A DNA stretch of 64,000 nt, taken from the NCBI GenBank assembly GCA_902790595.1, contig CADASL010000013.1, positions 1 through 64,000 on the forward strand. Direction: 5' to 3'. Below, piece by piece: positions 12,929 through 22,278 of this stretch. The translations under genes and the position numbers were made by a program. The DNA is from an uncultured Bacteroidales bacterium (GTDB lineage Bacteria > Bacteroidota > Bacteroidia > Bacteroidales > SZUA-534). The notes beneath the pieces were generated by a model. It made no database searches. It saw only the letters and a program-made list of their open reading frames with translations, and was not told the origin of the DNA. The first letter of the stretch is position 1. The number at the start of each line of letters is the position of its first letter.

Positions 12929-14512
12929 ATGGCAACAAAAATTAAAAATGCACTCATATCGGTTTTTTACAAAGACCAGTTGGAACCGATTGTGAAGGAA
13001 CTCGACAAACTGGGCGTTAATCTCATCTCGACTGGCGGAACCTACGATTTCATCAAAAAACTGGGCGTGAATGTGCAGACCGTTGAGTCGCTCACCACTT
13101 ACCCGTCGATTCTGGGCGGACGCGTGAAGACGCTGCACCCGAAGATTTTTGGCGGCATTCTGGGCCGTCGCGACAATGCGCAGGACAACGAGCAGATGAA
13201 GCAGTACGAGATTGACAACATCGACCTGGTGATTGTCGACCTTTACCCGTTTGAGCAGACCGTGGCAAGCGGCGCACCCGAAGCCGACATCATTGAGAAG
13301 ATTGACATTGGCGGCATATCGCTCATCCGCGCGGCTGCAAAGAATTTCAAAGACGTGGTTATCGTTAGTTCGCGCGAGCAATATGGCGAACTGCTCGAAA
13401 TCCTGCAGAAACAGGGCGCCGAGACAACGCTTGAGCAGCGCCGCGAGTTCGCACGCAAGGCTTTCGACACATCGTCGCACTACGACTCGGCCATCTTCAA
13501 CTACTTCAACAAAGACAACGAAGAGTCGGAAAAAATCAGTCTGACTGGTGGCAAGGTGCTTCGCTACGGCGAGAACCCACACCAAAAAGCCGTCTTCTAT
13601 CCGTTCAAGAACACCAATCTCGAGCACACGCTGGCAGGCTCACCTTGCTTGCAGGGCAAAGAGATTTCATACAACAATATGCTCGACGCCGACGCCGCCT
13701 GGAAGGCCGCAAGCGACGCCTACAACGCTGTTGACAACATCAAGAACAAAGTTGGCGTGGCAGTTGTGAAGCACCTGAACCCCTGCGGTCTGGCAGTGGC
13801 CGACAGCCCGATGAAAGCCCTTGAGTTGGCTTGGGCGGGCGACCCTGTGAGCGCCTACGGCGGCATTGTCTGCTTCACCTGCGAGGTTGACAAGCAGATT
13901 GCCGAATGGTTCACTGGCAAGTTCATCGAGATAATCATCGCACCCGCGTACACCGACGAGGCGAAAGAGGTTCTGGCAAAGAAGAAGAACCTGCGCGTGC
14001 TGGTAACACCTGTCAAGCCGACAATCACTGGCGAGAAAATGTACCGCTCGGTGAACGGCGGCCTGCTGGTTCAGGACGAGGACGAGGGAATGGACAAAGA
14101 GTACCGCCCTGTTACCGACTGCAAGTTCACCGACAAGCAGATTGACCTTGCAAAATTCGGCACACAGGCCTGCAAATACCTGAAGAGCAACTCAATGGCG
14201 CTTGTGTCGCAAGCCGCCGACGGGTCGTACTGGCTCACTGGCGCGGGAATGGGCCAACCCAACCGCATCGACAGTCTGCAACGCCTGACAGTGCCGCGCT
14301 TCAACCTGAAACAAGGCTGCTCAATCGGCGAGAGCGTGCTCATCTCTGACGCGTTCTTCCCGTTCAGCGACAGCGTTGAGGCCTGCAACGAGTTCGGCAT
14401 CAAGTACATTGTAACACCTGGCGGCAGCATCCACGACCCCGAGGTCATCGAGGCATGCAACAAATACGGCATCGCAATGGTGTTCACAGGAATCAGACAT
14501 TTTAAACATTAG
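12929..14512 (+). CDS. purH: Bifunctional AICAR formyltransferase/IMP cyclohydrolase
   Basis: Catalyses the last two steps of IMP synthesis: formylation of AICAR from 10-formyl-THF, then ring closure. The 527-residue protein has the N-terminal MGS-like cyclohydrolase domain (STGGTYD at 34-40, KTLHPK at 67-72) and the C-terminal AICAR transformylase domain (YGENPHQ at about 213-219; KHLNPCG at 281-287 with the Lys-His pair expected in the active site). The start at 12,929 (MATKIKNALIS) was chosen because the 22 extra in-frame residues upstream are unlike the family and overlap the putative -7 box. mreB follows after 15 bp, an arrangement familiar from other Bacteroidales, so purH is probably co-transcribed with mreB. 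Confidence 0.96.
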   Translation: MATKIKNALISVFYKDQLEPIVKELDKLGVNLISTGGTYDFIKKLGVNVQTVESLTTYPSILGGRVKTLHPKIFGGILGRRDNAQDNEQMKQYEIDNIDLVIVDLYPFEQTVASGAPEADIIEKIDIGGISLIRAAAKNFKDVVIVSSREQYGELLEILQKQGAETTLEQRREFARKAFDTSSHYDSAIFNYFNKDNEESEKISLTGGKVLRYGENPHQKAVFYPFKNTNLEHTLAGSPCLQGKEISYNNMLDADAAWKAASDAYNAVDNIKNKVGVAVVKHLNPCGLAVADSPMKALELAWAGDPVSAYGGIVCFTCEVDKQIAEWFTGKFIEIIIAPAYTDEAKEVLAKKKNLRVLVTPVKPTITGEKMYRSVNGGLLVQDEDEGMDKEYRPVTDCKFTDKQIDLAKFGTQACKYLKSNSMALVSQAADGSYWLTGAGMGQPNRIDSLQRLTVPRFNLKQGCSIGESVLISDAFFPFSDSVEACNEFGIKYIVTPGGSIHDPEVIEACNKYGIAMVFTGIRHFKH

Positions 14513-14527
14513 AAAATAGATAGAACA

Positions 14528-15553
14528 ATGGGATTGTTTTCGTTTTTAACACAAGAACTTGCAATCGACCTTGGCACAGCCAATTCCATAATCATCCATA
14601 ACGACAAGATTGTGGTTGACGAGCCGTCGATTGTGGCCGTTGACAACAACACACAAAAGGTGATTGCCATTGGCGAAAAGGCACGAATGATGCACGGCAA
14701 GACGCACGAGAACATCAAGACCATCCGCCCGCTGCGCGATGGTGTGATTGCCGACTTCGACGCTGCCGAGAAGATGATTCGCGGCCTTATCAGAATGGTG
14801 AACGAGAAGAAGACTCAACTTTTCTCACCTGCTCTGAAAATCGTCATCTGCGTGCCGTCGGGCTCAACCGAGGTTGAGTTGCGTGCCGTGCGCGACTCGT
14901 CGGAACACGCTGGTGGCCGCGAGGTGCTGATGATTTACGAGCCGATGGCCGCCGCGCTTGGTATGGGCGTTGATGTTGAGGCGCCCGAGGGCCATATGGT
15001 TGTCGATATTGGCGGTGGTACCACCGAGATTGCCGTCATTTCGCTGGGCGGCATTGTGTCGAACGAGTCAATCCGCATTGCTGGCGATGAGTTCACGGAA
15101 GACATCCGCGAGTATATGCGCCATCAGCACAATATTAAGATTGGTGAGCGCACGGCCGAGGACATCAAAATCAAGGTAGGCTCGGCGCTGCCCGATTTGG
15201 ACGAGCCGCCCGCAGACTACCTGGTTCGCGGACCGCACCAAATGACGGCCCTGCCGATTGAGATTCCAATCTCGTATCAGGAAATCGCACACTGCCTTGA
15301 CCGCTCTATCAGCAAGATTGAGACGGCCATTTTGGCAACACTCGAGCACACGCCGCCCGAGTTGTACGCCGACATCTACCGCAAGGGCATCTTCCTTGCT
15401 GGCGGTGGCGCACTGCTGCGTGGTTTGGACAAGCGTCTGACTGAAAAGACGAAGATTCCGTTCCACGTTGCCGAAGACCCGCTGCACTGCGTGGCACGCG
15501 GTACCGGTATCGCGCTGAAAAACTCGCACCGATTCAAATTCTTGATTAAATAA
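14528..15553 (+). CDS. mreB: Rod shape-determining actin homologue MreB
   Basis: A cytoplasmic actin-like ATPase that forms membrane-associated filaments and directs the lateral-wall elongasome. The length of 341 residues is normal. Visible actin-fold motifs are phosphate 1 (DLGTANS, 14-20), phosphate 2 (DIGGGTTE, 160-167) and the adenosine motif (LAGGGALLRGL, 290-300). The N-terminal MGLFSFL is hydrophobic enough for membrane contact. It lies 15 bp after purH. A hairpin terminator follows the stop, so mreB may be expressed apart from, and above, mreC-rodA. Confidence 0.97.
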   Translation: MGLFSFLTQELAIDLGTANSIIIHNDKIVVDEPSIVAVDNNTQKVIAIGEKARMMHGKTHENIKTIRPLRDGVIADFDAAEKMIRGLIRMVNEKKTQLFSPALKIVICVPSGSTEVELRAVRDSSEHAGGREVLMIYEPMAAALGMGVDVEAPEGHMVVDIGGGTTEIAVISLGGIVSNESIRIAGDEFTEDIREYMRHQHNIKIGERTAEDIKIKVGSALPDLDEPPADYLVRGPHQMTALPIEIPISYQEIAHCLDRSISKIETAILATLEHTPPELYADIYRKGIFLAGGGALLRGLDKRLTEKTKIPFHVAEDPLHCVARGTGIALKNSHRFKFLIK

Positions 15554-15560
15554 TTAGCGG

Positions 15561-15596
15561 TTGTGCCTGTCGGTTTCTGATGGGCACAATCTTTTT
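15561..15596 (+). terminator. Probable terminator after mreB
   Basis: The arms ttgtgcc and ggcacaa (7 bp, 15-base loop) are followed by TCTTTTT. It interrupts the mreB-mreC junction, suggesting partial termination or separate promoters. Confidence 0.7.
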
Positions 15597-15662
15597 GAAG
15601 GATTGAAGGATTGAATAACTGAATGATTGAATAGGGTATGATTTAGAAATTTGGTGCACGCC

Positions 15663-15690
15663 GTAGAGACGTGGCGCACCGCGTCTCTAC
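15663..15690. repeat. Dispersed palindrome, family A (gtagagacg...cgtctctac)
   Basis: A 28-bp near-palindrome with perfect 9-base arms gtagagacg/cgtctctac around a GC-rich centre (tggcgcaccg). Further copies lie at 44,681 and, truncated, at 45,776; a diverged relative is near 53,751. It sits in the 171-bp mreB-mreC gap beside degenerate ATTGAAGGATTGAA microrepeats. It resembles REP-like intergenic palindromes. Confidence 0.75.
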
Positions 15691-15724
15691 AAACGATTCA
15701 CCGATTCACCAATTAAACAGATAA

Positions 15725-16555
15725 ATGAAAAACCTGATTCTGTTCATATTGCGAAACCATTACGTGCTGCTCTTCATACTGCTTGAGAGCGTGTCGTTTG
15801 TGTTGGTTGTGCGCTACAACAGTTACCAACACACGAGTTTCATCAACTCGTCGGCGGCGGTGGCGGGGCGAGTGAACACGGTCTTCTCATCGGTGAACAA
15901 CTACTTGAGTCTGAACCAACGCAATCAGGAACTGAACAACGAACTGGCGCGGCTGCGCACAATGATGCCCGAAAGTTCGAAAATCGACACGCTGGCCGCG
16001 CAGACGGCTTTCGACTCGGTTTACACGCAGCAGTATGAGTATCTGCCGTGCCGCGTCATCAGCAACTCGGTGAAGAGCGCCAACAACTTTCTGACGCTCG
16101 ACATTGGCAGCAAGCACGGCGTTGAGCCTGGAATGGCTGTGGTGTCGGCAATGGGCGCGGTGGGCGTTGTCAAGGCTGTGTCGCCCAATTTCTCGTCGGT
16201 CATCAGCCTGCTGAACCAAAACCTGAAAATCAGCGCAATGCTCGAAAAGAGCGGCTACTTCGGCTCGCTGGGCTGGGAAGGCGGCGACTACCGCATTGCC
16301 AACCTTGAGGACCTGCCTGGGCACATCACGGTGCGCAAGGGCGATGTGGTGATAACAAGCGGCTACTCAACCATTTTCCCGAAAGGGGTGATGATTGGCA
16401 ATGTTGAATCGGTGACGGCGCACGGCGTGAACGGCTTTATGTCGGCAAGCGTGCGGCTGTCGGTCGATTTCAAACGGCTGTCGAACGTGCAGGTGGTGCG
16501 CAATCTGCTGAAAAAGGAACAGTTGGAACTACAGGAAATGTCGGAAAATGAATAA
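15725..16555 (+). CDS. mreC: Rod shape-determining protein MreC
   Basis: A membrane-anchored periplasmic scaffold that couples MreB to the PBP2-RodA wall synthase. The 276-residue protein has a short cytoplasmic start, one transmembrane helix (about 13-30, LLFILLESVSFVLVV), a coiled-coil stretch (about 55-85, NQRNQELNNELARLR) and the beta-rich MreC domain (GSKHGVEPGMAVVSAMGAVG). It overlaps mreD by 8 bp. The position between mreB and mreD supports the assignment. Confidence 0.95.
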   Translation: MKNLILFILRNHYVLLFILLESVSFVLVVRYNSYQHTSFINSSAAVAGRVNTVFSSVNNYLSLNQRNQELNNELARLRTMMPESSKIDTLAAQTAFDSVYTQQYEYLPCRVISNSVKSANNFLTLDIGSKHGVEPGMAVVSAMGAVGVVKAVSPNFSSVISLLNQNLKISAMLEKSGYFGSLGWEGGDYRIANLEDLPGHITVRKGDVVITSGYSTIFPKGVMIGNVESVTAHGVNGFMSASVRLSVDFKRLSNVQVVRNLLKKEQLELQEMSENE

Positions 16556-17060
16556 CGTGCTGATACGAAATATTATCCGTTTTGTGGTGCTGGTGCTGCT
16601 TCAGGTGGGCGTGCTGAATCAGGTTCAACTGGGCGGTTTCATCAACCCCTATCTCTACATTCTGTTTGTGATTATGCTGCCGTTCGGCACGCCTGGCTGG
16701 CTGACGCTCGTGCTGTCGTTCGCGCTGGGTTTGAGCGTTGATATGTTCTGCAACTCGCCTGGCATTCACACGTCGGCAACGGTGTTTGCGGGTTTCCTGC
16801 GCCCCTATCTGCTCGACTCGCTGATGCCGCGCGAGACGGTTGAGCCGACCGACACACCCAACATCCGCATTTTTGGCGCGGGCTGGTTTGTGAAATACAG
16901 CCTGACGGTGGTGCTCGTCCATCACGTTTTCCTGTTTGTGGTTGAGGCGTTCAAATTCAGCAGTCTGCACCTGATTCTGTGGCGCGCTCTGTTGAGCATC
17001 GTCTTCACAATGCTGCTTATCATTTTGAGTCAATTTCTGTTCACACGTAGCAACAAATGA
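16548..17060 (+). CDS. mreD: Rod shape-determining protein MreD
   Basis: A small polytopic inner-membrane component of the elongasome. The 170 residues are mostly hydrophobic, with about five predicted helices (for example 12-30, 36-60, 95-118 and 128-165). Sequence conservation in MreD is low, so the call rests on topology, length and position. The start codon lies inside the end of mreC, and the end overlaps mrdA by 4 bp (ATGA), indicating translational coupling. Confidence 0.92.
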   Translation: MNNVLIRNIIRFVVLVLLQVGVLNQVQLGGFINPYLYILFVIMLPFGTPGWLTLVLSFALGLSVDMFCNSPGIHTSATVFAGFLRPYLLDSLMPRETVEPTDTPNIRIFGAGWFVKYSLTVVLVHHVFLFVVEAFKFSSLHLILWRALLSIVFTMLLIILSQFLFTRSNK

Positions 17061-18892
17061 ACCCGTTCCGTCAGCGATGTTTCGTGGTAGGTGGTTTGTT
17101 TGCTTTAATCATTCTCATCTACATAGGCCGATTGTTCTTCCTTCAGGTGGTTGACCAATCGTATAAGATGTCGGCTTCGAACAACGTGCTACGCTATGTG
17201 ACGCAATATCCCGCCCGCGGCCTGATGTACGACCGCAACGGCGTGCTTCTGGTGCACAATCAGGCTGCCTACGACCTGATGGTGACGCCGAACCAACTGC
17301 ACGAGTTCGACACGGCGCTGTTCTGCCAACTTCTGGGCATCGACAAAGAGCAGGTCGACAAGCGTCTGCGCAAAGCGAAACGCTACTCTTACTATAAATC
17401 GTCGGTTTTTCTTGAGCAGATTTCGGCCGAGCAGTACGGCGCTTTTCAAGAGAATCTGTACCAATTCAAGGGCTTCTACGCCCAAACGCGAAGCCTGCGC
17501 ATCTATCCGCACAACATTGCCGCGCACACGTTCGGCTATGTGGGCGAGGTTGACGACAAGACGGCGCAGAACGACAGTTACTACAAGTCGGGCGACTACA
17601 TCGGCATCAGCGGCGTGGAAAGAATGTATGAGGAACAACTGCGCGGCAAGAAGGGCGTCGAGATTTTTATGGTGGACGTGCACAACCGCATCAAGGGACA
17701 ATACAAAAACGGCATCTACGACACTCTGGCTGTCAACGGCCACGACATAACACTCACGCTCGACGCCCGTCTGCAAGAGTACGGCGAGCGCCTGATGCAG
17801 AACAAGATTGGCTCGATTGTGGCCATTGAACCCGCCACGGGCGAGATTCTGGCCATTGTTTCGGCCCCCACCTACGACCCTGGGCTGCTTGTGGGACGCG
17901 AGCGCTCGGCCAACTACAAGCAACTGCGCGCCGACTCGCTGAACCCGCTCTTCTGCCGTCCGCTGCAGGCGCGATATGAGCCTGGTTCGACATTCAAAAC
18001 CGTAAACGCGCTGATTGGACTTCAGGAAGGAACAATAAACGGTTTGTATACCTATTACGGTTGTCATTACGGATACCACGTCGGGCGTGTCCATATGGGC
18101 TGCCACGGGCACGAGAGTCCGCTCAACGTGGTTTCGGCCCTGCAGCACTCGTGCAACGCGTTTTTTGCGGCTGATTACCGCGCACTTCTCGACAATCCAA
18201 AGTTTCCGAACATCGACTCTGCTTTCAACGTTTGGCGCAAACACGCCACATCGTTCGGCTTCGGCTCGAAGTTGGGCGTTGACCTGCCATACGAGGTGGC
18301 TGGCTACGTGCCCACATTGAGTTTCTACGACCGCGTGTATGGCAAGGGACGTTTGAAATCGAGTTATATTGTTTCAAATGCAATCGGACAAGGCGAATTA
18401 CTGCTCACGCCTGTGCAGATTGCCAATCTGGCATCGACCATCGCCAACTGCGGCCACTACTTCACGCCGCACATTGTGAAAGAGATTCGCGAAGGCGACA
18501 ACAGCATTCTTGACCGCTTCCGCGAGCCGCACTACACCGACATCGACACAACCTACTTCCCGATTATAATCGAGGGAATGTACCGCGCTGTGAACTCGCC
18601 CACGGGCGGCACGGCTGGTGTGGCCGCCATCCGCGGAATCGACGTGTGCGGAAAGACTGGTACGGCTCAAAACCCGCACGGCAAAGACCACTCGATTTTT
18701 ATGGCCTTCGCCCCGCGCGAGAATCCGCAGATTGCCATCGCAGTGTATGTTGAGAACGCTGGTTTCGGCGCTTCGTACGCGGCGCCCATCGCAAGCCTGA
18801 TGATTGAACGCTATCTGACCGACACTGTGACGCGGCCGTGGCTCGAAAAACGAATGTTATCAATGGATTTAATCAATGGAACAACGAGGTAG
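17057..18892 (+). CDS. mrdA: Penicillin-binding protein 2 (elongasome transpeptidase)
   Basis: A class B PBP that cross-links peptidoglycan during lateral-wall growth with RodA. The 611-residue protein has a single N-terminal transmembrane helix (about 9-30), a pedestal/dimerisation region with YPARGLMYDRNG (51-62), and the transpeptidase domain with all three active-site motifs: STFK (311-314, nucleophile Ser311), SCN (365-367) and KTGT (533-536). It starts within the last codons of mreD and overlaps rodA by 17 bp, so the wall synthase pair is translationally coupled. Confidence 0.96.
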   Translation: MNPFRQRCFVVGGLFALIILIYIGRLFFLQVVDQSYKMSASNNVLRYVTQYPARGLMYDRNGVLLVHNQAAYDLMVTPNQLHEFDTALFCQLLGIDKEQVDKRLRKAKRYSYYKSSVFLEQISAEQYGAFQENLYQFKGFYAQTRSLRIYPHNIAAHTFGYVGEVDDKTAQNDSYYKSGDYIGISGVERMYEEQLRGKKGVEIFMVDVHNRIKGQYKNGIYDTLAVNGHDITLTLDARLQEYGERLMQNKIGSIVAIEPATGEILAIVSAPTYDPGLLVGRERSANYKQLRADSLNPLFCRPLQARYEPGSTFKTVNALIGLQEGTINGLYTYYGCHYGYHVGRVHMGCHGHESPLNVVSALQHSCNAFFAADYRALLDNPKFPNIDSAFNVWRKHATSFGFGSKLGVDLPYEVAGYVPTLSFYDRVYGKGRLKSSYIVSNAIGQGELLLTPVQIANLASTIANCGHYFTPHIVKEIREGDNSILDRFREPHYTDIDTTYFPIIIEGMYRAVNSPTGGTAGVAAIRGIDVCGKTGTAQNPHGKDHSIFMAFAPRENPQIAIAVYVENAGFGASYAAPIASLMIERYLTDTVTRPWLEKRMLSMDLINGTTR

Positions 18893-20300
18893 CACCATAT
18901 TGCAAAACATCGACTGGTTCACGGTGATACTCTATTTGGTGCTCATCACCCTGGGCTGGTTCAACATCTACTCGGCGTCGTACTCGGCCGACCACGCAAG
19001 TTTCAGTATGGCAACGCGTTACGGCCGCCAAATGATTTGGATTGGCGCGGCGGTGGTCATCGCCATTGTGGTGCTGGTCATCGACAGCAAGTTCTACTCA
19101 ACGTTTGCCGAACTCATCTACGGCGCGCTGATGCTCATTCTGCTCTCGGTGCTGCTCTTCGGCTCGACGGTGAACGGCGCCAAATCGTGGATTGTGCTGG
19201 GCCCCATTCAGGTGCAGCCTGCCGAGTTCGCCAAAATAGCGGCATCGCTCACGCTGGCAAAATATATGTCGCGCTACCATTTCAGGCCCGAGAGTTTCAA
19301 GTCGATGATGATTGTTTTCGGCATCTGCTTTCTGCCGTCGGCGTTCATTCTGCTGCAGAACGACACGGGCTCGGCGCTGGTGTTCGCGGCGCTGCTGATT
19401 GCCTATTTCCGCGAGGGGATGAAGCCGATTCTGTTCATTCTGGGTCTGCTGATGGCGCTGCTGTTTGTGCTGTCGCTGCTGTTTGAGTTGCACATTATTC
19501 TGATTGTGATTGAGGCGCTGGCTTTTGTGGCGTTCTTTGTGCTTCGCGACAATCATAAAGAGTTGGGAATCAGTTTTCTGATACTGCTCGTAACCACCGC
19601 CGCCGCTTTCGGTCTGTGCCGATGGCTTGCGCCGCAGTGGCCTAAATATGTGCCGCTGCTCATTGGTTTCGGGCTGGCCATTCCGTACTATCTCTACTAC
19701 ACCTACCGCCACAAACTGGGCAAGATTGCGGCCGTCATCGGCATTGCCGTGGCTTCAATCGGCTTCACTTTCTCGGTGGGATATTTCTTCGACAACGTGC
19801 TGGCCGCTCACCAACGCGCCCGCATCAACCACTTGCTGGGCATCGAGGTTGACCTTCAGGGCGCGGGCTACAATGTGAACCAATCGATGATTGCCATCGG
19901 CTCGGGCGGCCTGACGGGCAAGGGCTATCTGCAAGGCACGCAGACCAAATTCAAGTTCGTGCCCGAGCAGAGCACCGACTTCATCTTCTGCACCATTGGC
20001 GAGGAATGGGGCTTTATGGGCACCACGCTGCTTCTTCTTCTGTTCCTGACGCTGCTTGTGCGGCTCTTGGTGCTGGCCGAGCGGCAGAAATCGAAGTTCA
20101 GCCGAATCTACGGCTATTGTGTGGCGTCGATATTCTTCTTCCACATTGCCGTCAACGTCGGGATGACCATCGGCATTGCGCCCGTCATCGGCATTCCGCT
20201 GCCGTTCTTCAGTTACGGCGGCTCGTCGCTCTGGGGCTTCACAATGCTGCTGTTCATCTTCCTGAAGTTGGATTGCAACAGGATGGAGTTGATTACGTGA
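18876..20300 (+). CDS. rodA: Peptidoglycan glycosyltransferase RodA
   Basis: A SEDS-family lipid II polymerase working with PBP2. The 474-residue protein has about ten transmembrane helices and SEDS signatures: NIYSASYS near the N-terminus, the GAKSW and GPIQVQPAEFAK loops, GLTGKGYLQGTQTK, FIFCTIGEEWGF, and the C-terminal GIPLPFFSYGGSS. It is longer than the roughly 370-residue E. coli protein because of extra central hydrophobic segments (about 170-290), which is usual for Bacteroidales. It overlaps mrdA by 17 bp and ends the elongasome cluster. Confidence 0.96.
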   Translation: MEQRGSTILQNIDWFTVILYLVLITLGWFNIYSASYSADHASFSMATRYGRQMIWIGAAVVIAIVVLVIDSKFYSTFAELIYGALMLILLSVLLFGSTVNGAKSWIVLGPIQVQPAEFAKIAASLTLAKYMSRYHFRPESFKSMMIVFGICFLPSAFILLQNDTGSALVFAALLIAYFREGMKPILFILGLLMALLFVLSLLFELHIILIVIEALAFVAFFVLRDNHKELGISFLILLVTTAAAFGLCRWLAPQWPKYVPLLIGFGLAIPYYLYYTYRHKLGKIAAVIGIAVASIGFTFSVGYFFDNVLAAHQRARINHLLGIEVDLQGAGYNVNQSMIAIGSGGLTGKGYLQGTQTKFKFVPEQSTDFIFCTIGEEWGFMGTTLLLLLFLTLLVRLLVLAERQKSKFSRIYGYCVASIFFFHIAVNVGMTIGIAPVIGIPLPFFSYGGSSLWGFTMLLFIFLKLDCNRMELIT

Positions 20301-20349
20301 TGATTAGAACACAGATGACACAGATAGAACTGATTGGCACTGATTATAT

Positions 20350-20384
20350 TTTGGCGCGCAAAAAAGGTGAAACGTTTATCTTTG
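20350..20384 (+). promoter_or_regulatory. Bacteroidota-type promoter before the barrel protein
   Basis: TTTG at 20,350-20,353 and TATCTTTG at 20,377-20,384 are spaced by 23 bases, close to the TTTG-N19-21-TAnnTTTG consensus. A transcript would start just before the ATG at 20,404. Confidence 0.55.
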
Positions 20385-20403
20385 CTACAATTTTTATTTA
20401 GAT

Positions 20404-21018
20404 ATGCACAAATCGCAGATTATGAATAAAATAGCAATGATTATATTGGCATTATTATTGTGCGGAGTGGCCGAGACTCAGACAAAGACAAATAAATCAT
20501 CCCTCGCAAATAAAAGATATTTCAAAACTGGCTATCGAGGATTTATTGAAACGGGTGTGGCGGTTTCCGACAACTTTAAAACCAAAGAAAAATATTTATG
20601 TCTGTCAGACATTACCATTCAAGGTTACCAAATGTCTGACCATATGTTTGTGGGCTTGGGAATAGGAAGGCTTTTATGTGTATCTGAAAAAAATGAAGAA
20701 TACTCTTCGTTTCCGATTCTTCCAAATATAAGATATGAGTTTCAAAATCGTGTAATTTCACCGTTTGTAGATATGCAGTGTGGCGGCACATTAGGCGATT
20801 TTAAGGGTTTGCATCTTGCATTTTCATTTGGGTTCAGGTCTTTCGGTAGTTATGGCGGTTTGCTTGGTCATTTTAGTTATTCATTAGGTTACTCATTACA
20901 AACTTACAAATCCGATTATAATGGCTTGACAAGCGGTCAAGACAATAAGATTCAAGCCTTAAACTCGTTTACGACATTTAAAATGGCTATCGATTGGGGG
21001 GCGAGGTTAAAAAGGTGA
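20404..21018 (+). CDS. Small outer-membrane beta-barrel-like protein
   Basis: The product is not recognised as a named family member. The 204 residues start with a signal peptide (the core IAMIILALLLCGVAET follows a second possible start, ATG at 20,422). The rest alternates aromatic and polar residues in short strands rich in glycine (FIETGVAVSDNF, MFVGLGIGRLL, GGTLGDFKGLHLAFSFGFRSFG) and ends in a beta-strand, as in 8-stranded porin-family/OmpA-like barrels. The DNA is more AT-rich than the surrounding housekeeping genes, so it may be acquired. It has its own promoter. Function is unknown; outer-membrane localisation is inferred. Confidence 0.7.
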   Translation: MHKSQIMNKIAMIILALLLCGVAETQTKTNKSSLANKRYFKTGYRGFIETGVAVSDNFKTKEKYLCLSDITIQGYQMSDHMFVGLGIGRLLCVSEKNEEYSSFPILPNIRYEFQNRVISPFVDMQCGGTLGDFKGLHLAFSFGFRSFGSYGGLLGHFSYSLGYSLQTYKSDYNGLTSGQDNKIQALNSFTTFKMAIDWGARLKR

Positions 21019-21112
21019 GGATAAAAAAATAAAAATATATAATGATCTTTGTAGATCCGTACAATTTGTGTCATCTGTGTTCAAAAAACAAAACAAATAA
21101 ATCAAAAATATA

Positions 21113-22225
21113 ATGGTACTACCCGAACAACAAAAAGACCTTGTGAGCCGCGTTGAGGCGCTGCGTAAGCATCTCGACATCGACAGCCGCCTTGTGGAAC
21201 TCGACGAGGAGCAGCAGAAAAGTCAGGCGCCCGATTTCTGGGACGACCCCAAAAAGGCCGAGGCGCAACTGAAGAAAATCAACGGCATAAAGAGTTGGAT
21301 TGCCTGCTACAACGACGCCAAATCGGCCACCGACGACCTTCAGGTGCTGATGGATTTTTACGCGCTTGGCGAGAGCACAGAGGAGGAAGTGGACGCGCAA
21401 TATGCGGCGGCTTTGGAAAAAGTGGAGTCGGCCGAATCGCGCAATATGCTTCGCCGCGAGGAGGACAAGATGAGCGCCATTGTGAAACTGAACGCGGGCG
21501 CGGGCGGCACCGAAAGTCAGGACTGGACCGAAATGCTGATGCGAATGTATATCCGCTGGGGCGAGAAAAACGGCTACAAGGTGCGCGAGCAGAACTTCCT
21601 GCCTGGCGATGAGGCTGGCGTGAAAACCGTGACGCTGGAGTTCGAGGGAGACTACGCTTACGGCTACCTGAAGAGCGAGAACGGCGTGCACCGCCTGGTG
21701 CGCATATCGCCCTTCAACGCGCAGGGCAAGCGGCAGACATCGTTCTCATCGGTGTTTGTAACGCCGTCAATCGACGACGATATCGAGATAAACATCAACC
21801 CCGCCAACTTGTCGTGGGACACATTCCGTTCTAGCGGCGCCGGCGGTCAGAACGTGAACAAGGTGGAGTCGGGTGTGCGCCTGCACTACAAGTTCAAAAA
21901 CCCTGTCACAGGCGAGGACGACGAGATTTCAATCGAGAACACCGAAACCCGCGACCAACCGAAGAACCGCGAGAACGCCCTGCGACTGCTCAAATCGCAA
22001 CTCTACAATCTGGAGTTGGAGAAGCGCCGCATTGAGACCAATAAAGTTGAGGCTGGCAAGAAGAAAATCGAGTGGGGCTCGCAAATCCGCTCATACGTGC
22101 TGCACCCCTACAAACTGGTGAAAGACGTGCGCACAGGCTACGAGACATCAAACGTGCAGGCCGTCTTGGATGGCGAACTCAACGATTTCATCAAGGCTTA
22201 TCTGATGGAGTTTGGGGATGAATAA
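21113..22225 (+). CDS. prfB: Peptide chain release factor 2
   Basis: Recognises UGA and UAA stop codons and triggers peptide release. The 370-residue protein shows the RF2 tripeptide SPF (199-201) and the peptidyl-hydrolysis motif GGQ (244-246, in SGAGGQNVNKVESGVR). The start MVLPEQQKDL gives a normal N-terminus. The region where many bacteria carry the programmed +1 frameshift (CTT TGA C) reads CAT CTC GAC at 21,170-21,178 in one continuous frame, so the autoregulatory frameshift is absent here. It stands alone between two secreted-protein genes. Confidence 0.97.
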   Translation: MVLPEQQKDLVSRVEALRKHLDIDSRLVELDEEQQKSQAPDFWDDPKKAEAQLKKINGIKSWIACYNDAKSATDDLQVLMDFYALGESTEEEVDAQYAAALEKVESAESRNMLRREEDKMSAIVKLNAGAGGTESQDWTEMLMRMYIRWGEKNGYKVREQNFLPGDEAGVKTVTLEFEGDYAYGYLKSENGVHRLVRISPFNAQGKRQTSFSSVFVTPSIDDDIEININPANLSWDTFRSSGAGGQNVNKVESGVRLHYKFKNPVTGEDDEISIENTETRDQPKNRENALRLLKSQLYNLELEKRRIETNKVEAGKKKIEWGSQIRSYVLHPYKLVKDVRTGYETSNVQAVLDGELNDFIKAYLMEFGDE

Positions 22226-22229
22226 AATT

Positions 22230-22257
22230 TTTGGCAATCAAATTTTTTTTACCTTTG
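22230..22257 (+). promoter_or_regulatory. Candidate promoter of the small secreted protein
   Basis: TTTG at 22,230-22,233 and TACCTTTG at 22,250-22,257. The -7 box is a full match but the 16-base spacing is shorter than usual. It sits about 22 bases before the ATG at 22,279 and argues against an in-frame start upstream of it. Confidence 0.5.
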
Positions 22258-22278
22258 CGCGATAAACAAACCAAAGTA

